DNA of 31,895 bases from a virus, in the IMG/VR virus record IMGVR_UViG_3300034403_000061, positions 1 to 31,895 of that record; one strand, 5' to 3'. Of this stretch, positions 1 through 7,502 are shown piece after piece. Position 1 is the first letter of the stretch, and each line of letters opens with the position of its first letter. The notes beneath the pieces were generated by a model. It did no database searches and was not told the origin of the DNA. It saw only the letters and a program-made list of their open reading frames with translations. A program made the translations under genes and the position numbers.

Positions 1-153
1 CGTTGAGGTGTCGTATTTCAGAACCTCGTTGTTGGCAGGTGCTGTTATGGTTGTATCGGTAAGTCCAACAATGTCTGCTGATCCACCTCCACCACCACCT
101 GACCCTGCTTTTTTCCCAGAGTTACCGCTATTAAATCCTTGATTAAATGCCAT
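1..153 (-). CDS. Structural or tail-fibre-associated protein, 3' end truncated by window
   Basis: Only the first 51 codons are present; the gene runs off the left edge. The start ATG at 153 has an AGAGGG ribosome-binding site just upstream. The visible N-terminus is polar (MAFNQGFNSGNSGKKAGSG) and is followed by a run of six glycines. A stretch then reads DIVGLTDTTITAPANNEVLKY. This matches the short 'L-x-D ... P-x-x-x-x-V-L-x-Y' module that occurs, often repeated, in phage tail and fibre proteins. The gene follows the tail fibre gene and a small 120-aa gene, so a tail or virion role is likely. The function cannot be fixed from this fragment. Confidence 0.7.
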   Translation of the reverse strand, partial: MAFNQGFNSGNSGKKAGSGGGGGGSADIVGLTDTTITAPANNEVLKYDTST

Positions 154-167
154 ATGACCCTCTAATG

Positions 168-530
168 TTATGCGTAAAACGCTATGGTTATTTTACAGTC
201 TGCTTCTGCTATTACAGAAATGACTGTTGCTGATTCTGAGGTCAAAGCGTGTACTTTCCGTACCCCTGCATTTAGCTCTACATTACCTGTTGTCCACGTT
301 GCTGAGGTTGGAATTGCTGCGGTAACCCCATCAAAACTAGCAAAGAAATCACCTGTTGACGAGAAGACCGCAAAGTTACTTCCAAGGGGAACAGGGGTTG
401 TTTGTGGCGTATTAGCCGTTAACGCTATTTGGTAAATTGTATCCGATGATTCAATGGCACTTGTGTTGTAGTGGGGTTCTCGTGGTGACCCTGAATTAGT
501 ACCGTTGTGTATAAGTAAATGTGTTGGCAT
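168..530 (-). CDS. Small hypothetical virion-associated protein (120 aa)
   Basis: A complete 120-aa reading frame with an AAAGGAAA ribosome-binding site about nine bases before the ATG. I do not recognise the family. The protein is rich in Ser, Thr, Ala and Val, has alternating polar and hydrophobic stretches that suggest mostly beta structure, has one cysteine near the C-terminus, and has no signal peptide or membrane segment. It sits between the tail fibre gene and the truncated Gly-rich structural gene. A fibre-attached or decoration protein is plausible but unproven. The gap to the fibre gene is 41 bases and holds only the ribosome-binding site. Confidence 0.7.
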   Translation of the reverse strand: MPTHLLIHNGTNSGSPREPHYNTSAIESSDTIYQIALTANTPQTTPVPLGSNFAVFSSTGDFFASFDGVTAAIPTSATWTTGNVELNAGVRKVHALTSESATVISVIAEADCKITIAFYA

Positions 531-571
531 CTTTATATTTCCTTTGGTTTATATGTTTTCTTTTGCTACTG

Positions 572-2485
572 TTATGGTGCAACCCAAGTTCCATTTGCAC
601 AGAGGAGATACCCTCCATTAATTTCCGCTTGTGTGGGTGCAGGTACTATTCCGTTGCCATTAATCGAAAAGAGTGAAACAGGCAAGCCATATGCGTTTAT
701 ACTTGCAGCTACTGTATTAATTGCATCTTTGTTTAGCCTGACCGCCCAAAATGGGGGTATTACTGTGTTGGGGTCTAAATATTTAGAATATAAGGTTGAA
801 TCACTCAGGGCAGGTGTGCCAATTCTGGCAGTCCACGTTGCTATTTCTGCTGCTGTGGCAATATCGGCTGTATATTTAATGTGTAGCTGCAAATCATTAG
901 GTACATCTATAGTGCCGTCTGCATTAAAGTCTACTCTCGCATATCCGTCAGTATGATTGGCTTGCAACCAAGCAGACAAATAACTATCTGTTGGTGGTAG
1001 ACCTAACAGGATACGACCCATCTCATCCTTGATTGCATAGAGAAATATTCTATCTATATCAGTTGTAGTTGCGGCAAGCGTTGACATCCCTTTTGTGACT
1101 ACTGTACCGTCCTCAATATCGGCTAGTAGGTTAATGTCTGCCATGTTACTAAGGCTGCCAGTTTGAATGACTGCTTGGAGGTTAATTCCAATCGTATTAA
1201 GATAGCCAGAGATGACTGCCAGATCGTTAATGTGTGTTGTATCGGCAGCAACTTGTTGTACATCAAGGATATTGGTCGCAACTGTGTCAATATTTGTTTG
1301 ATTAGCTGCTGACGGGTTCATGGTGTGCCATTGGGACGCACCCGTTCCAGAACCATCACCTACCCTCATCTCTGATGCAGTAGTGTCAAAATACATCGTA
1401 CCTGCTGTATGCATTACGGTTGGGGGAGCGCCTAAAGCACCTATGTATCTATCTAAGAAATCGTCAATATCACTCAGTAATGTTGTGATACTTGGGGCAA
1501 CAGTTGTTGCTACTGTTGTAACATCCGCACTTACCCCTGCCACGGTTGTGACATCTGTTTTAATAGTCGCAACATCTTGAATAGCATTAGTTGCTACTGT
1601 GCCATCTTCAATGTGTGCTAACTGTGTTATATCGGCAAGCCTACTAGACACAGCACTAATATCATTAGGAACAGTGCCAGAACCAAGATTGTATATATGG
1701 GTGTACAAATTGTCATATAAGCCTTCTATCTTGTCATCTATACCCCCTACTGCAGAGATTTTTAGGCGTATTGCCGCAAGATCGGTGAGTACATTAGTTC
1801 CTACAGTACCGTCCTCAAGTTCAGCGAGTATCTTGAGGGCAGACGTTGCTACTGTACCATCTTGTACTTCTGCTAGAGTCTTGAGTGCGTTGGTTGCTGT
1901 TGTGCCGTCTTGTAAGTCAGCTAGAACACCCATGTCTGTAACCATAGCAGATGCCCCAAGGGTGGTCATGTCAGCAACGGCACTCGTAGTACCTAATCGC
2001 CCTATCTCTGTGGCTTTACCTGCGACTGTTTGTATATCGGGATACTCAATGTTCAACTGACCTTTATTTACAGCATCACCGTCAGCTACTCCGTCAGCGA
2101 CATTCTTGAGAACCCTGCTTTGTACATCCATTTTACCGTCAAAGGTCTTCGCTACAGTTTCATCCACTCTATGTACCGCTTCTTGAGCGAGGTTAAAAAC
2201 CTGTTGTGCTGAATCATCTAGGCTTTTCTCTGTCAGTAGTTCCCCTGTTTGGAAATCCACTAATCTAGAACCGCTTTCAGTCCTTCTTTGTATACGAACT
2301 TCCTGATCTTGTACCAAGGTAATTGCCAAGGTTGAACCAGATGAGAATGTGTAATCAGTTACTACAGCCTTTAGTACGGAATCTACATAAAGCTGCACAT
2401 CTTCTTCTGCAATGTAATTGAACGGTATAGGAATAGAGGTCAATCCTCCTGCGCCTACCGTAAACTCGTTATAGGTTATACTCAT
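572..2485 (-). CDS. Tail fibre protein with T7 gp17-like N-terminus
   Basis: A 637-aa receptor-binding fibre. Residues 1 to about 150 match the T7 gp17 N-terminal domain that docks to the tail: it starts MSITYNEFTVGAGGLTSIPI, and around residues 65-110 it has the RRTESGSRLVDFQ and QVFNLAQEAVHRVDE signatures. Residues 188-235 are three tandem 16-residue repeats (LAxLQDGTxATNALKx), with single copies at 289-304 and 454-469. Between them lie stretches with the recurrent TTVA and NIDTVATNI pattern typical of trimeric fibre shafts. A module around residues 341-390 (FLDRYIGALGAPP, then GTMYFDTTASEMRV) is common in marine phage fibres. The C-terminal 150 residues should carry host specificity. An AGGAGA ribosome-binding site precedes the ATG. 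Confidence 0.92.
   Translation of the reverse strand: MSITYNEFTVGAGGLTSIPIPFNYIAEEDVQLYVDSVLKAVVTDYTFSSGSTLAITLVQDQEVRIQRRTESGSRLVDFQTGELLTEKSLDDSAQQVFNLAQEAVHRVDETVAKTFDGKMDVQSRVLKNVADGVADGDAVNKGQLNIEYPDIQTVAGKATEIGRLGTTSAVADMTTLGASAMVTDMGVLADLQDGTTATNALKTLAEVQDGTVATSALKILAELEDGTVGTNVLTDLAAIRLKISAVGGIDDKIEGLYDNLYTHIYNLGSGTVPNDISAVSSRLADITQLAHIEDGTVATNAIQDVATIKTDVTTVAGVSADVTTVATTVAPSITTLLSDIDDFLDRYIGALGAPPTVMHTAGTMYFDTTASEMRVGDGSGTGASQWHTMNPSAANQTNIDTVATNILDVQQVAADTTHINDLAVISGYLNTIGINLQAVIQTGSLSNMADINLLADIEDGTVVTKGMSTLAATTTDIDRIFLYAIKDEMGRILLGLPPTDSYLSAWLQANHTDGYARVDFNADGTIDVPNDLQLHIKYTADIATAAEIATWTARIGTPALSDSTLYSKYLDPNTVIPPFWAVRLNKDAINTVAASINAYGLPVSLFSINGNGIVPAPTQAEINGGYLLCANGTWVAP
1781..1924 (-). 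repeat. Three tandem 16-residue (48-base) repeats within tail fibre gene
   Basis: Fibre residues 188-203, 204-219 and 220-235 read LADLQDGTTATNALKT, LAEVQDGTVATSALKI and LAELEDGTVGTNVLTD. Two isolated copies of the same unit lie at residues 289-304 (bases 1574-1621) and 454-469 (bases 1079-1126). The pattern is LA-x-x-x-DGT-x-x-T-x-x-L/I. The codons differ among copies, so this is a protein repeat under selection and not a recent DNA duplication. Confidence 0.85.
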
Positions 2486-2498
2486 TTATAATATTCTC

Positions 2499-5093
2499 CT
2501 ATTGTAGGAATGAGGTTTGTTGTTCTTGTTGAATTTTCTCTTGTAATAACTCTGGGTAAGTTAATAAAAGCTGCCTTTTAGCCTCTGCTTTATACCTGCG
2601 CAGTAACCTTTTAATATTCCTAACTTGAATAGGCTCCTCATGACCAATATCATTAAAATACATCCTATCTACATCGTAGTCGTAACGAGGGGATTTCATC
2701 TCATCCCCAATGGCCTGTATTAACGTCTTATTTTTATAGTAAGGGAGTCTTACATTCCCCATTAGCTTGTTGTAGTTCGCATACTGATGTGAACTTAGCT
2801 CTACACCATCGAATGATCTAGTAGGCCCTGAAAATCCATGATTTAGATTAACAAGTTCCCTTAATACCCAATCGTCTGATGTAGGTTTCATAGGTATTCC
2901 ATATTCAAGTCCCTGAGGTACTTCTTCCTTCTTACCTGTCAACCAGTTATAGCGATCAGGTAGGTCATCTTGATGCCAAGGAGACTTACGCTTGAGTTTG
3001 TCTATCAACCCCAAAGCCTCTTTGATATATTTGGTATCAAATTCACCTGTTGTCTGTGTTAATAAGGAAGGTACCCATGAGGCTACATGCTCCTCCATAA
3101 GATTCTTAACAGCCATATCTTTACCAATAACATGATCTGAGAATAGAGTAGCTGCATTAGTCACCCCTCTCAAACTAGACTTATCCCCTATAGTGCCTGT
3201 GATTGATAGAATTGTAGCTTGTACAACATCTCCCATATCATCAGCAGTAAGGGCACCATTCCTAGCTGCATCCATACCATTAGCGATTACCCCAAAGAGC
3301 ATCCCTGTAGGGTCAAACTTCTGGTAACTGACCCACTTCCCATCAATTAGAATTGAGTTGGGTTGGTGTGTCTGTCTCCATATCTGATTGGTCTTAGGGT
3401 CATCGGGCCCACTACCTGTTAGCTTACCTTCCATGTAGTAGTTGTACCCTGCATAGGCCATACCAGTACCTATTGCTTGCCTCCCGAACCACTGACCTCT
3501 TTTTAACGGGTCACCTGAGGTGAAATCATTACGCATTCTCTTACTAATCATTCCTATTAGAGGTGTACGTTGGTAAGCCTTGTTGATTAGATCAGAGGGT
3601 GTTCTGACAAAGGGTAAGAACATCCCTAAGGCAGGATTACTAGCCACCAACTGTTGGGTCTTTTGGACTATACTTCCTTCCATTGCCTGTTTGGTATGAG
3701 TAGCATCCTGAGCAACCAACAGGGCATCTTCATCCCTATGTTTAGGAGTAAAACCATCGACTTCAAAGTGATCTTTCATCTTCTGGTGGATGCCAATTTC
3801 AACATCCCTCCTACTTACACCTCTATCTAAATCTCTTAGTGCCTCTGCGTGGTATTTGGACTTTAAAGAAGCCCAGTAATTTGTCTGCTTTACCACTTCA
3901 TCGGTAGCACCTAAGAATCTAAAGGATAACCGAAAGTATTTACCCATACCATCAACCATCCCTCCCATTACAGAGGATGGGTCTAAGCCCCAGTTCTCTG
4001 CTGTGATCTGAAACGGAGATGAATGGCCTGTTGTTAACTCATGTACCTTATGATCCACATGGCCTAAGTTCCCTAAGTTTCCTTGAGGAAATTCAATCAT
4101 ACTACCTCTATAAGGGTCGATGAATTGACGGTCATGCTTTAGTGATTGCCATCCTGCTGCTAACCCCTGTCTAAACCCTTCACCCATATATCTTATGTGG
4201 TTCCATGCTTGGTCATGGGCTAACTTTACAGCAGGGTCATACGTTAAATGTCCATCTGCAAACTTAAATTGGAAAGGAGGTGATGTACCTACCCATCTCT
4301 CTAGGGGTATGATGATACTCTCTGAGATTCCTGAGATTGTGTTGGTAGCAAATGTAGCAGAGTTAAGAAGTAATGAACCCCTCCATGCCTCTGTGAGGCT
4401 TGCCATGAATTTCTCACCTCCACGGTACCTCATGAACTCTCTTGTGATTTTGGTTTTAGCTGCTAGATCATCAAGACCTTTAATAGAATCAATAAGAGCA
4501 TTAAATGCTTTTATATCCCCACCACCCTCAAATTCCTTTAGTGCTAAGGCTAGTTGATCTGGATTTAACTCAGCGAAATCAGTTAGTTTATTCTTACGGT
4601 GGGCTAATGCTCGTCCGTAGGCTGTTTCTAATCGACTTACTGGGTTAGCCCTTTGTTGCATCTCCTCTGTGAGCTTTAATACTTCAGCTTTAGCTCTATT
4701 ACTGACCACTTTATTAGGGTCTTTAAGAGCCTTGCTATTAACAGCCTTCATTAACTTAATATGAGTAGCCTCTAGCATTACCTCTGAGGCGTATAGGTAT
4801 GATATTGAGTCTTCAACATCAGTTGTATACTTGGATAAGAGAGTATCTACTGAACCTACATCCATACCAGATAACTCAGACCATCTTTGGGCCGCTTCTG
4901 CTTTCTGATGTTTAAACCCGAACCTCTTTAAGTCCCTTGTTTCGTTAAGAAGAGGCTTAGTGAGTTTTGTCATGATATACTCCATGATCTCTCGCTCTTC
5001 TTTAGGGGAAGACCAGTATTTAGTAGATAAGTCTTCGCCCATGGATTTAAGAGTTTCCCGTACTACCCCTTGGGGGCTTACCTTACATGGCAT
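2499..5093 (-). CDS. Large internal virion (DNA ejection) protein, C-terminal gp16-like part
   Basis: An 864-aa protein. The frame stays open to a GTG at 5102, but that GTG directly abuts the AAGGAGG ribosome-binding site. The ATG at 5093 lies nine bases beyond AAGGAGG and overlaps the preceding stop as TAATG, so I take 5093. The sequence is mixed alpha-helical. Around residues 490-515 it has FLPFVRTPSDLINKAYQRTP, a signature I associate with large ejection proteins of marine podoviruses. A short hydrophobic stretch follows (IGTGMAYAGYNYY), and the C-terminus is strongly basic and helical. It lies between the other internal virion genes and the tail fibre, where T7 has gene 16. It probably forms part of the periplasm-spanning DNA ejection tube. 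No enzymatic domain is visible. Confidence 0.75.
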   Translation of the reverse strand: MPCKVSPQGVVRETLKSMGEDLSTKYWSSPKEEREIMEYIMTKLTKPLLNETRDLKRFGFKHQKAEAAQRWSELSGMDVGSVDTLLSKYTTDVEDSISYLYASEVMLEATHIKLMKAVNSKALKDPNKVVSNRAKAEVLKLTEEMQQRANPVSRLETAYGRALAHRKNKLTDFAELNPDQLALALKEFEGGGDIKAFNALIDSIKGLDDLAAKTKITREFMRYRGGEKFMASLTEAWRGSLLLNSATFATNTISGISESIIIPLERWVGTSPPFQFKFADGHLTYDPAVKLAHDQAWNHIRYMGEGFRQGLAAGWQSLKHDRQFIDPYRGSMIEFPQGNLGNLGHVDHKVHELTTGHSSPFQITAENWGLDPSSVMGGMVDGMGKYFRLSFRFLGATDEVVKQTNYWASLKSKYHAEALRDLDRGVSRRDVEIGIHQKMKDHFEVDGFTPKHRDEDALLVAQDATHTKQAMEGSIVQKTQQLVASNPALGMFLPFVRTPSDLINKAYQRTPLIGMISKRMRNDFTSGDPLKRGQWFGRQAIGTGMAYAGYNYYMEGKLTGSGPDDPKTNQIWRQTHQPNSILIDGKWVSYQKFDPTGMLFGVIANGMDAARNGALTADDMGDVVQATILSITGTIGDKSSLRGVTNAATLFSDHVIGKDMAVKNLMEEHVASWVPSLLTQTTGEFDTKYIKEALGLIDKLKRKSPWHQDDLPDRYNWLTGKKEEVPQGLEYGIPMKPTSDDWVLRELVNLNHGFSGPTRSFDGVELSSHQYANYNKLMGNVRLPYYKNKTLIQAIGDEMKSPRYDYDVDRMYFNDIGHEEPIQVRNIKRLLRRYKAEAKRQLLLTYPELLQEKIQQEQQTSFLQ

Positions 5094-6964
5094 TAGAAAC
5101 ACCCTCCTTCTTTATTCATTTTCTTAGCTACGTTGTAGCCTTTGTATTTAGCAAAGACAGCATCCATCTCTTCTGCGGTATACCGTTCCCCTGCTGTGTT
5201 CTTTAAAGGCCCTTTTGATTCCTTGACTCCACTTAGATTCGCAAAGGTCTTCTCAGGCTTTATGATCTTTTCGCCTGTATATTCCCCATGTGATTTAACG
5301 GTATTCAATGAGTCTTCTATATCTTTAGTAGCTGCTGATACATCAACGTCAACCCTCTTAGAAACCTCTCTGATTATGTTGCCATATTCAGCATTTAGTG
5401 CGGTCAGATTAGTATCCTTATTGACATTAAAGATAGCGTGAATAGTGGCATCAAAGTCATCTAATAGACTGTCTCTGAATACCTTTTCATCAGAGGTCTT
5501 TTTTAGTAACTTATCGTTTACTGCTCTGTAAAACTTATCAGGCTGTGAGGCCTCTCTTGATTTGTTAGCACTAACACCTCTAGCAGCATCGTCTTCAGCT
5601 TGTTTAGCTGTACGCTCGGCTAACTGTGTGGTCAATTCTTTCATCTTAACTTTATGTGCTTCAGCAGCCTTACTAACCTTTGCCCTAGCGGCTGTCGTTG
5701 TCCTACCCGCTTTGTTTTTAGGTATAGGTGTTCTTTTGCTATTAGCTTCAGCTATCTGCTCGGTTAATGTTTTGACCTCATCATCTAGAGCCTTTCTGTC
5801 CACCCTATTCATCTTAGGGGTCTTCACAGCACTTTCAGGTAAGACCTCAGGGATGTCTTTAACAACCTTATCAGCTTGAATTACAGACTTAACCACATTC
5901 CTTAAGTCATCTGTACTCATGTTCTTTAGGTAGTCAGAGATACTTACATCGTTTTGTGCTGCCTTAATTACAGTGTTTATCTTTAGTGCTGTAGGCTGAT
6001 CTGTTTTAGTAGTATTGTTTAGATGACTCTCTACGGTTTCTGTAGCTTCTTTTAGTTTTACAGCTTCTGCTACTTTCTCTTCTTCTACCCCTTTCTTGAG
6101 GTCATCTGCATCAGGCACCTTTCCATCATTCCTAGCTTTGAATGCTTTGAACAAAGGTAACAAGGCCATCCCTATGGTTACATCCTCTACACCGTTCTTT
6201 AATCTTCTTTCCCATACAGAATCATCTAGGTCTGAGGCTAAGTAAGAAGCCAAGGAGGCTCCTACCCATTCGTTCTCAACCATCACTTCTGCTAATGTAT
6301 GCTCATAAGGGTCTTGGACTACCACAGAGGCTACAGCGGAATCTATGAAGTCTATTCCTCTCTTCTTTCTCCACTGAGGGTCTTTAGCGTTAAACCTCTT
6401 CTTGTTCCTACTTAACCATGTACTCTCTATGTCATCTAGAGATTTACTGACCTTAGCCTTTGTAGTCTTTTTAGCGGCCTCTTTCTTAGACATACTAAGC
6501 ACACCACCTTTACCAAGGACAAGGTTCTCAGCTATGTTTTTACCTACTTTTAATTTTCCTGCCCCTACTAATCCTGTACCGAACTGGAATATATCTTCAA
6601 CGAATTGACCTACAGCAGTTCTAGGTTTATCAACCATCCCTAGGTTAATGAACCTAGCGTTCTCTGCCTCATTATGTAAGTCCCAATCTTTAGCAGATGA
6701 CATTGTGTCATTCCCAAAGAAGTCTCCAACCCCACCAATTACATCGCCTGCATCCTCTACAAACTTATCCTGTATACCTGCGCCAAATTGAAGTGTTTCA
6801 TCCACAGCATCTGTTATACCGTGTAGAGCCCCTCTTCCAACATCTGCTAAGGTATTAGTCTCTTCGGCTGCCATTGATCGGTAGCCCGCTTTAATACCCG
6901 TCAGGTCAGTTTCTGTCAGAGCAATGAAGTCTTCTTCACTCATGCCTCCATCAAACCCCTCCAT
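5093..6964 (-). CDS. Internal virion / DNA ejection protein, middle part of split gp16
   Basis: About 623 aa. An ATG at 6970 is in frame but directly abuts AAAGGAG; the ATG at 6964 is six bases beyond it and is the more likely start. The gene overlaps the lysozyme gene and ends in a TAATG overlap with the next ejection protein. The N-terminal third contains an Ala/Gly-rich amphipathic segment (DVGRGALHGITDAVDETLQF) and a short hydrophobic stretch near residues 128-140. The middle and end are Lys/Ala/Glu-rich helix, probably coiled coil, with many TEQIAEAN-type heptads. I see no catalytic motif. By position it is an ejectosome component, probably an internal piece of what T7 carries as one gp16 chain. 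The last residues (GGCF) include the only obvious cysteine. Confidence 0.65.
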   Translation of the reverse strand: MEGFDGGMSEEDFIALTETDLTGIKAGYRSMAAEETNTLADVGRGALHGITDAVDETLQFGAGIQDKFVEDAGDVIGGVGDFFGNDTMSSAKDWDLHNEAENARFINLGMVDKPRTAVGQFVEDIFQFGTGLVGAGKLKVGKNIAENLVLGKGGVLSMSKKEAAKKTTKAKVSKSLDDIESTWLSRNKKRFNAKDPQWRKKRGIDFIDSAVASVVVQDPYEHTLAEVMVENEWVGASLASYLASDLDDSVWERRLKNGVEDVTIGMALLPLFKAFKARNDGKVPDADDLKKGVEEEKVAEAVKLKEATETVESHLNNTTKTDQPTALKINTVIKAAQNDVSISDYLKNMSTDDLRNVVKSVIQADKVVKDIPEVLPESAVKTPKMNRVDRKALDDEVKTLTEQIAEANSKRTPIPKNKAGRTTTAARAKVSKAAEAHKVKMKELTTQLAERTAKQAEDDAARGVSANKSREASQPDKFYRAVNDKLLKKTSDEKVFRDSLLDDFDATIHAIFNVNKDTNLTALNAEYGNIIREVSKRVDVDVSAATKDIEDSLNTVKSHGEYTGEKIIKPEKTFANLSGVKESKGPLKNTAGERYTAEEMDAVFAKYKGYNVAKKMNKEGGCF

Positions 6965-7502
6965 ACTCATCTCCTTTATCTCTAACTTTCTTTAGGGCCC
7001 CTACAAAGTCACTGACTCTAACAGGGGTCTGTTTTGCCCATCTACTAGGGCCATCCCCTTTAGAGTTCAAGGCCACTTCAGTAATAGCATCGTCCCACTT
7101 ATGGCAACCCATGCAGTTCCATGCTTTAGGGAACTTCTTTATCCAGTTGGTTCCTAGCTGAAAGTTCACATGCACTAAGGCATCTTCTAGCTCAGGGACA
7201 CCTATTTGAGTTGCCTGTTTCTGGGCTGCTGACAGAGCCCCTTCTACATCCTTTTCAAACCATTCATCTATCTGAACCTGCGGTATATAGGTACCCTCTG
7301 GGTAAACCAGAGACTCCTGTGTATTAAGTAAATGACCTATGCCCCCTGTTAGTTTCTTTAGGCTGTCTAGGTAAGATACATTCATTACACCTTCTCTTAA
7401 CTTAAGGTGTTCTAGCATCTCCCTTGAGGGCTCACTTGCATTAGTGTATGACTTCCTGCAAATGTATTCCATGAAGAGACTTCTGATACCGTTTGACATC
7501 AT
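6951..7502 (-). CDS. GH24 lysozyme (T4 lysozyme family), in the internal virion block
   Basis: A 183-aa muramidase that would cleave the MurNAc-GlcNAc bond of peptidoglycan. The family triad is present with exact T4 spacing: E37 in KLREG, D46 in YLDS and T52 in LTGGIGH (9 and 6 residues apart, as in T4 E11, D20, T26). The following GGIGHLL also fits. The 30 residues before it contain a short hydrophobic stretch but no clear signal-anchor. The ATG overlaps the stop of the gp15-like gene (TAATG) and is preceded by GGAGGA. Its position between internal virion genes suggests an enzyme carried in the virion that opens the cell wall during ejection, replacing the transglycosylase domain at the N-terminus of T7 gp16. 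A role in final lysis cannot be excluded. Confidence 0.9.
   Translation of the reverse strand: MMSNGIRSLFMEYICRKSYTNASEPSREMLEHLKLREGVMNVSYLDSLKKLTGGIGHLLNTQESLVYPEGTYIPQVQIDEWFEKDVEGALSAAQKQATQIGVPELEDALVHVNFQLGTNWIKKFPKAWNCMGCHKWDDAITEVALNSKGDGPSRWAKQTPVRVSDFVGALKKVRDKGDEYGGV

Noticed and set aside
519-956. Plus-strand open frames, several over 100 codons (for example here, 1599-2060 and 5562-5879).
   Set aside because: All lie opposite well-supported minus-strand genes, lack ribosome-binding sites and show low-complexity translations typical of shadow frames.
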